Shown here piece by piece: positions 35,368 through 44,035 of a stretch of DNA of 64,000 nucleotides. This DNA is from Halapricum desulfuricans (lineage in GTDB: Archaea; Halobacteriota; Halobacteria; Halobacteriales; Haloarculaceae). The translations under genes were made by a program, and so were the position numbers. Location of the stretch: assembly GCF_017094525.1 (NCBI RefSeq), contig NZ_CP064788.1, positions 2,713,030 to 2,777,029 of the forward strand, given 5' to 3'. The notes under the pieces were generated by a model that had not been told where the DNA came from, searched no databases, and saw only the letters and a list, made by a program, of their open reading frames with translations. Each line of letters starts with the position of its first letter. Position 1 is the stretch's first letter.

Positions 35368-36633
35368 ATGGCTAATCTGCAACTCGACGAGCCCGAGCCC
35401 GACGTCGCCGACGACGGCGTCTGGCTGACCTGTATCGAATGCGGGGAGACGTTCGCGCCGTTCGAGGAGATCCGCTACACCTGCGACGAGTGTGGCGGCC
35501 TGCTCGAGGTGCGCTACGCCGATCTGCCGACCTTCGAGGACTTCGACTCGAATGCGATCGCCGACGGCGTCTGGCGCTACAGTGCTGCCCTGCCCTTCGA
35601 CGACGGCGTCAGCCTGCCCGAGGGCGGGACGCCACTGCACGAGGTCCCGCGCCTGGAGGAGGAGCTCGGCGTCGACCGGCTCCGCGTCAAACACGAGGGG
35701 ATGAACCCGACCGGCTCGTTCAAGGACCGCGGGATGACCGTCGGCGTTCGCGTCGCCGAGAAAGTCGGCGTCGATCGACTGGCCTGTGCCTCGACCGGCA
35801 ACACCTCGGCGGCGCTGTCCGCCTACGGCGCGCGAGCCGGACTGGAAACGCTGGTGTTGCTTCCCGCCGGCAAGGTCGCCGCGGGCAAGATCGCCCAGGC
35901 GAGCCTTCACGGCGCGCGCATCCTCGAGGTCGACGGCAACTTCGATCGCTGTCTGGACATCGTCCAGAACCTCGCGGATCGCGGCGAGGCGTACCTGCTG
36001 AACTCGCTGAACCCCTTCCGGCTGGAGGGCCAGAAGACGATCGGCCTCGAGATCTTAGAGGAGTTCCGCGCCGACGAGGGAACCTATCCCGATCGGATCG
36101 TCCTGCCGGTGGGCAACGCCGGCAACACCGCCGCGCTGTACAAGGCCTTCCGCGAGTTGGTCGAGAGCGGCGCGCTCGATGAGTCGGACGTGCCCAAACT
36201 CACCGGCGTGCAGGCCGCCGGATCGGCCCCGATGGTCGAGGCCGTCGAGGAGGGCTGGGACGACATCCAGCGCTGGGAGGACGTCGAGACGATCGCGACC
36301 GCGATCCGGATCGGCAATCCGGTCAACGCGCCGAAGGCACTGCCGGGGATCCGCGAGACCGGCGGGACCGCAGTCGCGGTTTCCGACGAGCAGATCACGG
36401 CCGCCCAGCGCGATCTGGCCGGTGAGGGCGTCGGCGTCGAACCCGCCTCCGCGGCGTCGGTCGCGGGCCTGCGCAAACTCCGCGAGCGGGGCGTCGTCGA
36501 CGCGGACGAACAGGTCGTCTGTCTCACGACCGGCCACCTGCTGAAAGACCCCGACGCCGCCGCCGAGGCCGGGAGCGACCCCGAACCCGTCCCCGACGAT
36601 ACCGATGCCGTGCTCGATCTACTCGCAGAGTAA
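35368..36633 (+). CDS. thrC: Threonine synthase
   Basis: This PLP enzyme makes threonine from O-phosphohomoserine. The N-terminal zinc ribbon (CIECGETFAPF..CDECGGLLEV) is typical of the archaeal form. The PLP lysine is in NPTGSFKDRGMTVG, substrate loops in ACASTGNTSAALSAYGARAG, and the phosphate-binding LPVGNAGNTAALYKAF follows. It is 421 residues long. I chose the ATG at 35368 because upstream codons are not conserved-looking. The related cysteate synthase cannot be fully excluded. Confidence 0.9.
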   Translation: MANLQLDEPEPDVADDGVWLTCIECGETFAPFEEIRYTCDECGGLLEVRYADLPTFEDFDSNAIADGVWRYSAALPFDDGVSLPEGGTPLHEVPRLEEELGVDRLRVKHEGMNPTGSFKDRGMTVGVRVAEKVGVDRLACASTGNTSAALSAYGARAGLETLVLLPAGKVAAGKIAQASLHGARILEVDGNFDRCLDIVQNLADRGEAYLLNSLNPFRLEGQKTIGLEILEEFRADEGTYPDRIVLPVGNAGNTAALYKAFRELVESGALDESDVPKLTGVQAAGSAPMVEAVEEGWDDIQRWEDVETIATAIRIGNPVNAPKALPGIRETGGTAVAVSDEQITAAQRDLAGEGVGVEPASAASVAGLRKLRERGVVDADEQVVCLTTGHLLKDPDAAAEAGSDPEPVPDDTDAVLDLLAE

Positions 36634-36703
36634 CCCGCTCGCCGCGCGACCGCTGACGCGCGTCTGACGGCCATTTATGCTACTGAGTACCATACCACAG
36701 TGT

Positions 36704-36877
36704 ATGGCGGCACAGGAGCGTCGTAGCGACCAGCGAACAGCGGGAGGTGCAATCGCGGAGCGGGGCCGCGACGACAGGGAGGAGTCGGGGGACAGGTGGA
36801 TCGGGGCGATGCGGGAGCGTCTGCGCCGGGAGACGGGCGCGGACGGGACGTTCGTGTGGACCGGCCAGGACGACTAG
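36704..36877 (+). CDS. Possible small basic/acidic protein (57 residues)
   Basis: The frame starts MAAQERRSDQRTAGGAIAER and ends ETGADGTFVWTGQDD, a charged, halophilic composition that is more protein-like than the overlapping minus-strand frame. The TATA-like TTTATGCT at about 36674-36681 precedes it. No family is recognised. The following 200 bp (36878-37074) contain no supported gene, only AT-rich sequence (about 37040-37052) that may be the promoter of the next gene. Confidence 0.4.
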   Translation: MAAQERRSDQRTAGGAIAERGRDDREESGDRWIGAMRERLRRETGADGTFVWTGQDD

Positions 36878-37074
36878 GTCGGGTGTCGGAGCAGCCCTCG
36901 AAGCCGCCGGGGAGACAGCAGACAGTCACCGGAACGTTTCGATTCAATCACCGTCGCAGGTCGTGTGCCCGAGCGACGCCCGGCGAGTTTCGAGACGAGA
37001 TACACATGGAAGTGTCTATTTCCGCGCGACTGGCGATCGATGTATTCATATTTGGGACGTGACGACGGAACAGC

Positions 37075-37785
37075 ATGAACCGCATCGAGAAAGCCACCCT
37101 CCAGTTGCGCGCCGTCGAGATCCTGCGGACGCGCAAGGAGTCGCTGACCTACGACGAGCTGGCGGCCGAAACCGGGCTGCCGGCCAGCGATCTGAACCGC
37201 TACGTCAACGGCCACGTCCTGCCCGGACTCGAGCGCGCCCGCGAAGTCGTCGCGGGGTTCGGCCGGGAGACGGTCGCCGCGGAACTCGATGCGCGACTCC
37301 GGACCGACGAGGAGGGGTACGTCGACAACACCGACGTCGTCTTCGATCAGTCCCTGCTCGACATCGCGGCGGTCGTGCTCGCCGAAGACGTCGGCTTCGA
37401 CCGCCCGGACGTGGTGTTGACCGCCGCGACCGACGGGATCACGTTCGCCTCGGCGGTGGCGCGGTACTACGGCGCTCGCACCGCCTACGCCAAGAAGTCC
37501 CGCGAGACCGCCGTCGAGGAGTTCGTCGAGGCGCGCCAGCGCGTCACGCCCGGGATCGAATTGACCTACTCGCTGCCCGCCAGCGCCATCGACACCGGCG
37601 ACCGCGTGCTCGTCGTCGACGACATCGTCCGCTCGGGCGAAACCCAGTGTCTCCTGCTCGATATCGCCGATCAGGTCGACGCCGAAGTCGTGGGCGCGGC
37701 CGTGCTGGTCGTCGCCGACGAGTCGGGCCTCGACAGTGTCCGCGACGCGACCGAGGCTTCGGTGGTCGCGCTGACGAGCACGTGA
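37075..37785 (+). CDS. Phosphoribosyltransferase-domain protein with N-terminal helix-turn-helix
   Basis: Residues 1-65 look like a Xre-type DNA-binding domain (LTYDELAAETGLPASDLNRY). The rest is a type I phosphoribosyltransferase fold, with TAATDGITFASAVARYYGAR and the PRPP loop VLVVDDIVRSGETQC. Such fusions act as regulators that sense PRPP or nucleotides, as PurR does in Bacillus; the haloarchaeal GfcR is another PRTase-like regulator. The purine permease gene follows after 80 bp, so a role in purine salvage control is likely. The gene might also have enzymatic activity. Confidence 0.85.
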   Translation: MNRIEKATLQLRAVEILRTRKESLTYDELAAETGLPASDLNRYVNGHVLPGLERAREVVAGFGRETVAAELDARLRTDEEGYVDNTDVVFDQSLLDIAAVVLAEDVGFDRPDVVLTAATDGITFASAVARYYGARTAYAKKSRETAVEEFVEARQRVTPGIELTYSLPASAIDTGDRVLVVDDIVRSGETQCLLLDIADQVDAEVVGAAVLVVADESGLDSVRDATEASVVALTST

Positions 37786-37865
37786 TATCCATATTTGTGT
37801 ATAGAAACTGCGCCCAAGTCATAAAGACATAAAACATATGGCGGTGATATGCTCGTTTGTGTAAG

Positions 37866-39305
37866 ATGGTACGGGAGACACTCGCGGAGTACTTCGGGTT
37901 CGAGGAGCACGGAACCGACCTTCGGACGGAGATCATCGCCGGGATCACGACCTTCCTGGCGATGAGCTATATCGTGGTCGTGAACCCGGCTATCATGACC
38001 TTCTTCCCCGGAGAGGACGGAAAGCCCGGGATCGCGATCGAAGGGTACACGCCCGGCGAAGTCCAGCAGATGCTGACAGTGGTCACGATACTGGCCGCTG
38101 CCGTCGCCATTTTCGTGATGGCCTTCTACGCGAACCGGCCGTTCGGCCAGGCCCCAGGGCTGGGCCTGAACGCCTTCTTTGCGTTCACGGTTATCGGACA
38201 ACTGGGTGTTCCCTGGGAAACTGCGCTGGCCGCCGTCGTCGTCGAGGGTGTGATCTTCATCATCCTGACGGCGATCGGCGCACGGGAGTACATCATCAAG
38301 CTGTTCCCGCAACCAGTGAAGTTCGGCGTCGGAACGGGGATCGGGCTGTTCCTCGGGATCATCGGCTTGCAGGCGATGGGAATCGTTTCAAACGATCCCG
38401 AGACGCTCGTCACCCTCGGTAATATCGCGTCTAGCCCGCTTGCCATCCTCTCTGTCGTTGGACTGTTCTTCACGCTCGCACTGTACGTTCGTGGTTTTCC
38501 GGGATCGATCGTTATCGGGATCATCACGACGACGCTCGCCGGTATCGTGCTGACGTTTGCGGGTGTCGTGAGTCCGGGCGTCGTGGCCGGTGAGTTCGTG
38601 AAAAATGGCTCGTTCCAGCCGTCGGCCCTCACGGGTGCACAGTACGACATCACGCCGCTGTTCGGTGCCTTCATCGACGGGCTCCAGAACGTCGAGGGGC
38701 TCACCTTCGCGCTGATCGTCTTCACGTTCTTCTTCGTCGACTTCTTCGATACGGCGGGGACGCTCGTCGGCGTCGGGCAGGCGGGCGATATGCTCGACGA
38801 GGACGGCAACATGCCCGACATCGACAAGCCGCTGATGGCCGACGCCGTCGGGACGACCGCCGGCGGGATCCTCGGCACGTCCACGGTGACGACGTACATC
38901 GAATCGGCAACCGGCGTCGAGGAGGGTGGCCGAACCGGCATGACCGCGCTGGTGATCGGGATTCTCTTCCTGCTGGCGCTGGTCGTCGTCCCGCTCGCGA
39001 CGATCATCCCGCTGTATGCCTCCCATATAGCGCTCGTCGTCGTCGCGCTGCTCATGCTGCGCAACGTCGTCGACATCCAGTGGGACAAACTCACGCACGC
39101 GGTCCCGGCCGGGCTGACGATTATCATCATGCCGCTCACCTACTCGATCGCCTACGGGATCGCTGCCGGGATCATTTCCTACCCGATCGTGAAGGCCGCG
39201 AACGGCGAATGGCGCGACGTCCACATCGGCCAGTGGCTGATGGCCGCGGCGTTCGTGCTGTACTTCTATATCCGCACCAGCGGCGTTCTCGAAGCAACCG
39301 TCTGA
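37866..39305 (+). CDS. NCS2 family purine permease (AzgA/PbuG type)
   Basis: The protein is 479 residues with 12-14 membrane segments. Family marks are the N-terminus FGFEEHGTDLRTEIIAGITT with FLAMSYIVVVNP, the central FFVDFFDTAGTLVGVGQ and GTSTVTTYIESATGVEEGGR. AzgA-type members import guanine, hypoxanthine or adenine with protons. I chose the ATG at 37866. The 80-bp leader contains AT-rich runs (CATAAAGACATAAAACATAT) suited to its own promoter. Confidence 0.92.
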   Translation: MVRETLAEYFGFEEHGTDLRTEIIAGITTFLAMSYIVVVNPAIMTFFPGEDGKPGIAIEGYTPGEVQQMLTVVTILAAAVAIFVMAFYANRPFGQAPGLGLNAFFAFTVIGQLGVPWETALAAVVVEGVIFIILTAIGAREYIIKLFPQPVKFGVGTGIGLFLGIIGLQAMGIVSNDPETLVTLGNIASSPLAILSVVGLFFTLALYVRGFPGSIVIGIITTTLAGIVLTFAGVVSPGVVAGEFVKNGSFQPSALTGAQYDITPLFGAFIDGLQNVEGLTFALIVFTFFFVDFFDTAGTLVGVGQAGDMLDEDGNMPDIDKPLMADAVGTTAGGILGTSTVTTYIESATGVEEGGRTGMTALVIGILFLLALVVVPLATIIPLYASHIALVVVALLMLRNVVDIQWDKLTHAVPAGLTIIIMPLTYSIAYGIAAGIISYPIVKAANGEWRDVHIGQWLMAAAFVLYFYIRTSGVLEATV

Positions 39306-39355
39306 TATTCCCGCAACCGCTGGGCTCTTTTGGCGTCCCCTCGTAACTACGCTCG

Positions 39356-39610
39356 ATGACAAATCTCGAAGTGTACGTCCTCTCGGGCTGTCCGTACTGT
39401 GCGAAAGTCACGACGAAACTCGACGACCTCGGCCTCGAGTACGTCTCCCACGAAGTCCCGGCCAGTCACAGCGAGCGAACCGAAGTCGAGGAGATCAGCG
39501 GTCAGACCGGCGTTCCAGTACTGGTCGACCCCGACAACGGTATCGAGGGCATGCCCGAGAGCAGCGACATCGTCGAATACCTCGAAGAGACCTACGGGCA
39601 GGCGGCGTAG
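39356..39610 (+). CDS. Glutaredoxin-family protein
   Basis: The 84-residue thioredoxin fold carries the active site CPYC (about residues 12-15, LSGCPYCAKVTTKL), a cis-proline loop TGVPVLVDPDNG, and a C-terminal helix SSDIVEYLEETYG. It should reduce disulfides in the cytoplasm. Its stop is directly followed by the remnant of a histidine kinase gene. Confidence 0.92.
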   Translation: MTNLEVYVLSGCPYCAKVTTKLDDLGLEYVSHEVPASHSERTEVEEISGQTGVPVLVDPDNGIEGMPESSDIVEYLEETYGQAA

Positions 39611-40070
39611 CTCGGGACGGCAGTCACGGCCACGCTCGAGCTCGACGCCGACCTGCGGCTCCGGGCCGACCGCGACCGTCTCCGGCAACTCCTCGCAAAT
39701 CTCGTCCGGAACGCCGTAGAACACGGTTCCACGAGCCCCCAGTCGCCAGTTCCGCGACGCGGTCGAGCACGGCACGAGAGACAGTCGACGATCGGCTGTC
39801 GGTGTGCTCGAAGACGGCGAGAACGTGACCGTCACGGTCGGCCGACTTGAGACGGACAGGTTCTACGTCGCGGACGACGGCCGGGGAATCGACGCCGACG
39901 ATCCCGACAGGATCTTCGAGTCGGGCTACTCCACGAGTGCGGACGGGACGGGCTTCGGACTGACTGTCGTCTCGCGGATCGCCGAATCGCACGGCTGGAC
40001 GGTGACCGCGACCGAAAGCGAGAGCGGCGGTGCCCGGTTCGAGATCCGCGATGTCCGGGTCCTCGACTAG
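39611..40070 (+). pseudogene. Remnant of a sensor histidine kinase (ATPase domain only, frameshifted)
   Basis: From 39611 one frame reads LRLRADRDRLRQLLANLVRN followed by [11 protein letters not shown], the N box of a histidine kinase ATPase domain. At about 39740-39750 the reading moves to another frame, [12 protein letters not shown], then [31 protein letters not shown] and [19 protein letters not shown] (G boxes), ending at 40070. One extra C near 39743 explains the shift. The His-containing dimerisation domain and any sensor are missing, as if a deletion fused the remainder to the glutaredoxin gene. The AVEHG unit occurs twice. Confidence 0.8.
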
Positions 40071-40492
40071 AACACCGAGTCTGCGGTCGCCGCGCCGACG
40101 ACGCTGAAGATCGCGCCGACGGCAACGGCCCGCGCAGTGACGATCGCCTGTCTGCGACCGGTCAGGTCCCCGAGGAACTGGTCGGGCGCAGTCACGACCA
40201 GCGACAGGAGCACGACCGAGCCAAAGGAGATCGACATGAGCGAGATGAATCGAAGCGGGATCCCGGCCACCTCGGGTTCGCGCTCGGGATCGCGATCGTC
40301 GTCGGCCTCGTACAGCGCGCCGTACCCGATCGCGAGCACGATCCCAACGATCAAAAGCGCGTGACAGTTGGTCATGTTCTCGGCCAGATCCCACACCTCC
40401 TCGGTGACGACGAACGGGCCCGCGAGCAGAAACCCGCCGACGAACTGCTGGGCGACGTCGTCGAACCTGAACCGCGGGATCGATCTGGCCAT
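40067..40492 (-). CDS. DUF2391-like membrane protein
   Basis: The 141-residue protein has four membrane segments ([48 protein letters not shown] and [17 protein letters not shown]). Similar proteins were called the TIGR02587/DUF2391 family. I chose the ATG at 40492 ([17 protein letters not shown]). The stop overlaps the stop region of the convergent kinase remnant. Function unknown. Confidence 0.75.
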   Translation of the reverse strand: MARSIPRFRFDDVAQQFVGGFLLAGPFVVTEEVWDLAENMTNCHALLIVGIVLAIGYGALYEADDDRDPEREPEVAGIPLRFISLMSISFGSVVLLSLVVTAPDQFLGDLTGRRQAIVTARAVAVGAIFSVVGAATADSVF

Positions 40493-40766
40493 ACCCTCTG
40501 GTCGACGGGGAGCCACAAACCGATTCGGGTTCGGACTGGCGGTCGTTCCATCGGAAACGTGGGGCGATATCGTTCCACTGGACCCACCCGAAACGCACCT
40601 CGTCGGTGGTACGTACGCCTATTGAGATCGCTCTCCACGCGAAACGAAGGGGTCGAGCGCGGTCGCGTGGACGCGCCGGCGGCGAGACGACTGTGACGCT
40701 GGTCGCGCAGCACGTCGGTGTCCGCCAGTCGAACCCGTTTTCACGACTGCACTACTGGACTGAGAC

Positions 40767-41447
40767 ATGAGCGTTCGCGAGGAGTTCGACGAGTGGGCGG
40801 CCGAGGGCCGCGACCGAGGCATGGAGGAGCGACACTGGCACACGGCCAAGCACGCGCTGGCCCGGATGCCGATCGAGGACGGGGAGACGGTCCTCGATCT
40901 GGGCTGTGGCAGCGGCTACGCCGCCCGGGCAATGCGGGAGGCCGGCGGGGCCGGCCGCGCCTACGGAGTCGACGGCTCGCCGGAGATGGCCCGCAACGCC
41001 AGCGCGTACACCGACGACGAAGCCACGGGCTTTCTGGTCGGCGACTTCCAGCACCTGCCCTTCGAGTCCGGCAGCGTCGATCACGCCTTCTCGATGGAGG
41101 CCTTCTACTACGCGAGCGACCCAATGGCGGCACTCGAGGAGATCCGACGCGTCCTGCGATCCGGCGGGACCTTCTACTGTGCGGTGGACTTTCACGCCGA
41201 CAACCCACACACTGCCGAGTGGACGGAGTACGTCGACGTCGAGATGACCCGCTGGTCCCGGAAGGAGTACCGCCAGCGCTTCCGCGAGGCCGGCTTTCAC
41301 GTCGCCGAACAGGATTCGATCCCGGATCGGGAGGTCGAGATCCCGCCGGCCGGCGCGTTCCCCACCGAGGACTGGACGAGTCGCGAGGCGATGGTCGAAC
41401 ACTTCCGCGAACACGGGACGCTGCTGACTGTCGGCGTCGCGCCCTGA
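40767..41447 (+). CDS. Class I SAM-dependent methyltransferase
   Basis: Motif I is VLDLGCGSGYAARAM (about residue 44). The acidic residue that binds SAM ribose is in AYGVDGSPEMARNA, motif IV is HAFSMEAFYYASDP and the post-motif is RRVLRSGGTFYCAVDF. It is 226 residues long and soluble. Small-molecule methylation is likely, but the substrate is unknown. It converges on the hydrogenase protease gene. Confidence 0.88.
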   Translation: MSVREEFDEWAAEGRDRGMEERHWHTAKHALARMPIEDGETVLDLGCGSGYAARAMREAGGAGRAYGVDGSPEMARNASAYTDDEATGFLVGDFQHLPFESGSVDHAFSMEAFYYASDPMAALEEIRRVLRSGGTFYCAVDFHADNPHTAEWTEYVDVEMTRWSRKEYRQRFREAGFHVAEQDSIPDREVEIPPAGAFPTEDWTSREAMVEHFREHGTLLTVGVAP

Positions 41448-41463
41448 TCGAGGAGCGCGTCGG

Positions 41464-41913
41464 TCACAGGCCCTCGATCGCCTCGACGAGCGCGTCGGTC
41501 GCCGGTGGCAGGGCCGCCGCCACCTCGTCGGTGAGTTCGTCGCCGAAGTCGACCGACTCGGGCTGGACGCCGAACACCCGAACGGTGGTCGGTCCCTCGA
41601 CGGCGTCGGCGACCTCGAGCAGCTCGAAGACGTCCGTCCTGTGCGAACTCCGCTCGGCCGGGGTCGTCCCGGTGTCGGCTGGATCGAACACCTCGAAGGT
41701 ACCCGGCTCGGCACCGAAATCGACCGCGTCGACGATCACCACCGACGAGTAGTCGCCGAGGACGTGGATCAGCCGGAACCCGGGATCACCCAGGTCGACC
41801 AGCTCCACGTCCGGTAGCTCCCGATCGCCGAGCCGGTCGAGCAGCATCGGTCCGACGCCGTCGTCCATCCGAAAGGGGTTGCCGAGCGCGATCACGGCGT
41901 CGCAACCAGTCAT
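41464..41913 (-). CDS. Hydrogenase maturation protease (for the group 3b-like enzyme)
   Basis: This 149-residue endopeptidase of the HyaD/HycI/HoxW family has ALGNPFRMDDGVGPMLLDRL with the nickel-sensing acidic residue, and VVIVDAVDFGAEPGT with the second acidic ligand. It removes the C-terminal tail of the large subunit after nickel insertion. It overlaps the large-subunit gene by four bases and closes the minus-strand hydrogenase operon. Confidence 0.93.
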   Translation of the reverse strand: MTGCDAVIALGNPFRMDDGVGPMLLDRLGDRELPDVELVDLGDPGFRLIHVLGDYSSVVIVDAVDFGAEPGTFEVFDPADTGTTPAERSSHRTDVFELLEVADAVEGPTTVRVFGVQPESVDFGDELTDEVAAALPPATDALVEAIEGL

Positions 41914-43235
41914 CGCTCGGGCAGGGTGTCGACGAACTCGACGTCGAGGTAGTGCGTCGAGCAGGAGATGCAGGGGTCGTACGCCCGGACCAGCATCTCC
42001 AGCGTGTGCTCGATCTCGCCTTCGGGCTGGTCGATGATCGTCGGCACCAGTCGCTCCATGTCCAGCTGGATGTTGGCGTGGTTCTGGTTGGTGGGGATCA
42101 CGCAGTTGCCCTCGAGGGCCGTGCCCGTCTCGTCGAGCGTGTACTCGTGAAAGAGGATGCCACGCGGCGCTTCGATCGCCCCGACGCCCTGCCCCGCCGT
42201 CACGTCGACGTCGGGTTTGTGGTAGTCGGATTGCGCCTCGAGGCCGGATTCGAGAACCGAGTCGATCAACTCGATCGAACGCTCGATGAGGTGGGCCGTC
42301 TCGACGAGCTGGGCCACGTTGTTCAGATAGGGGTTGTGACAGACCGGTTTGAGGCCGAACCGGTCGGCGACGGCCGTCGCCATCGGCCCCAGCTGCTCGT
42401 AGTTGTTGTTGAACCGAGCCAGCGCCCCGACCATGTAGGAGTCGCGGTTGTGCTTCGTGAACTTCGCCGTCGACTGTTCGACGACGTGCTCGTTGACGAT
42501 CTCCCGGTAGTCCGCGAGGTCGAGTTCGCCCGTGTCCGAGGAATACGGCACCCCGTTGTAGAGGGCGTACTCGTCGGGGTCGGTCAGCGAGATGAACTCC
42601 GTTTCGCGGGTGAACTCGGGGAGTTCGTCCGCGAGCGACAGGACGAGATCCACGACCGTCTCGACGTCGTTCCAGGACCCCTCCAGCGAGGCCCGGAGGT
42701 CCCGAAGCTCGGCCTCGCTGGGAAGCTGCGAGAAGCCACCGGGGATCGTCCGCTGAGCGTGGGTCGACCGCCCGGCGACGGTCTCGATCAACTCGTTGCC
42801 GAGCTTGTGCAGCCGGATGACCGTCCTGACCTCCTCCTCGTGCGTGTTGGCCATCGGCACGACGGATTTCGCGCCGACGAGGTCCGGCAAGGCGAGATAA
42901 CCCAGGTGCAGCACGTGACTCTGGAGGGTCTCGCCGGCCAGCGCGAGTTTGCGCAGTTTGACGTCCTGTTCGGACAGCTCGACGCCCATCGCGTCCTCGA
43001 CCGCCTTCAACCCGGTCATCGTATGCGTGACCGAACAGATGCCGCAGATCCGCGAGACGATGTGGTGAATCTCGTCCCAGTCCCGGCCGACGACCATCGA
43101 CTCGAAAAAGCGGGGCGATTCAACCACGTGCCACTCACACGCCTCGAGCTGTCCGTCCGTGGCGTTGACGACGATTTCGCCGTGCCCTTCGACGCGCGTG
43201 ACGAGATCGCCCTCGATATCGATGTCCTGACTCAT
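41910..43235 (-). CDS. hydA: [NiFe] hydrogenase large (alpha) subunit, group 3b-like
   Basis: The nickel-iron site cysteines are present: RICGICS near the N-terminus (L1) and DPCISCSTH at the C-terminus (L2). RVEGHGEIVV and GGFSQLPSEAEL also fit the family. The tail after the L2 histidine is 13 residues (YLDVEF...), the part removed by the protease encoded next. At 441 residues it is in the range of archaeal sulfhydrogenase alpha subunits. It pairs with the small subunit encoded just upstream (4-bp overlap). The symbol follows the Pyrococcus naming; function as a NADP-linked hydrogenase is inferred. Confidence 0.94.
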   Translation of the reverse strand: MSQDIDIEGDLVTRVEGHGEIVVNATDGQLEACEWHVVESPRFFESMVVGRDWDEIHHIVSRICGICSVTHTMTGLKAVEDAMGVELSEQDVKLRKLALAGETLQSHVLHLGYLALPDLVGAKSVVPMANTHEEEVRTVIRLHKLGNELIETVAGRSTHAQRTIPGGFSQLPSEAELRDLRASLEGSWNDVETVVDLVLSLADELPEFTRETEFISLTDPDEYALYNGVPYSSDTGELDLADYREIVNEHVVEQSTAKFTKHNRDSYMVGALARFNNNYEQLGPMATAVADRFGLKPVCHNPYLNNVAQLVETAHLIERSIELIDSVLESGLEAQSDYHKPDVDVTAGQGVGAIEAPRGILFHEYTLDETGTALEGNCVIPTNQNHANIQLDMERLVPTIIDQPEGEIEHTLEMLVRAYDPCISCSTHYLDVEFVDTLPER

Positions 43236-44035
43236 TGTTCGACCTCCTGCATGTCGGCCTGTGGCCCGTGTTCACGCTGCCAGCTCCAGTAGAGGGTAAA
43301 CTCGTTGAGCAGTTCGTCGGTGGTCACTCCGTACTCCTGTAGCACCTCGCTGTAGGCGTCCTCGGCGGGGTTGTCCACTAACCCCCGACAGCCCCAGCAG
43401 CGGGTGCCCTGCGAGACGCAGGTCGCGTCGCAGCCGCCGCCGCGCGTGATGGGGCCGAGACAGATCTCGCCCCGGTCGAACGCGCACGTGTTCTCCGCGA
43501 GCTTGCAGTCGACACAGACCGGGTGGTTCGCAAGCGACGGATCGCCGCCCTGCAGGATCGCGGTGACCGTCTGGATGAATTCCTCGCCGTCGATCGGACA
43601 ACCGGGAACCTCGTATTCGACCTCGACGAAGGCTTTGGCGGGCTGGGCCTGCTCGAACGAATCGAACAGTTCCGCGTCCGGGTCGTCGAACATCGCCGCG
43701 TCCTCGCCGTAGGCCCGTTCCGTGACCGTCTGGAAGTCCTGTTCGTTCCGGATCGAGTTGATGCCGCCGAACGCCGCACAAGAACCGATGGCGATGACGG
43801 TGTCGGCGTTCGACCGCACTTCTTCGAGCCGTTCGACGTCGTGTGGGGTCGTGATCGACCCCTCGACGAAGGCGATCTCGTAGTCGTCGCTGTGTTCGGA
43901 CATCGCTTCCCGGAAGCTGACCACCTCAACGACCTCGACGAGGTCGAGCAGGCGCTCCTCGAGGTTGATGATTTCGAGTTGATCGCCCTCGCACCCGGCG
44001 AAGTCGAAGAAGGCGACTTTGGGCTTCGAGGTCAT
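43232..44035 (-). CDS. hydD: [NiFe] hydrogenase small (delta) subunit, group 3b-like
   Basis: The proximal iron-sulfur ligands are in FDFAGCEGDQLEIINLEE, AIGSCAAFGGIN and YEVPGCPIDGEEF. Further cysteines in CVDCKLAENTCAF, EICLGPI and CWGCRG would hold additional clusters that pass electrons towards the gamma subunit. The 267-residue length fits the Pyrococcus delta subunit type. Its ends overlap the neighbouring genes by four bases each, so subunit synthesis is coupled. Confidence 0.93.
   Translation of the reverse strand: MTSKPKVAFFDFAGCEGDQLEIINLEERLLDLVEVVEVVSFREAMSEHSDDYEIAFVEGSITTPHDVERLEEVRSNADTVIAIGSCAAFGGINSIRNEQDFQTVTERAYGEDAAMFDDPDAELFDSFEQAQPAKAFVEVEYEVPGCPIDGEEFIQTVTAILQGGDPSLANHPVCVDCKLAENTCAFDRGEICLGPITRGGGCDATCVSQGTRCWGCRGLVDNPAEDAYSEVLQEYGVTTDELLNEFTLYWSWQREHGPQADMQEVEQ

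Noticed and set aside
36675-36947. Minus-strand 90-residue frame opposite the small 36704-36877 gene
   Set aside because: Rich in Pro, Arg and Cys with no acidic character; the plus-strand reading is more protein-like.
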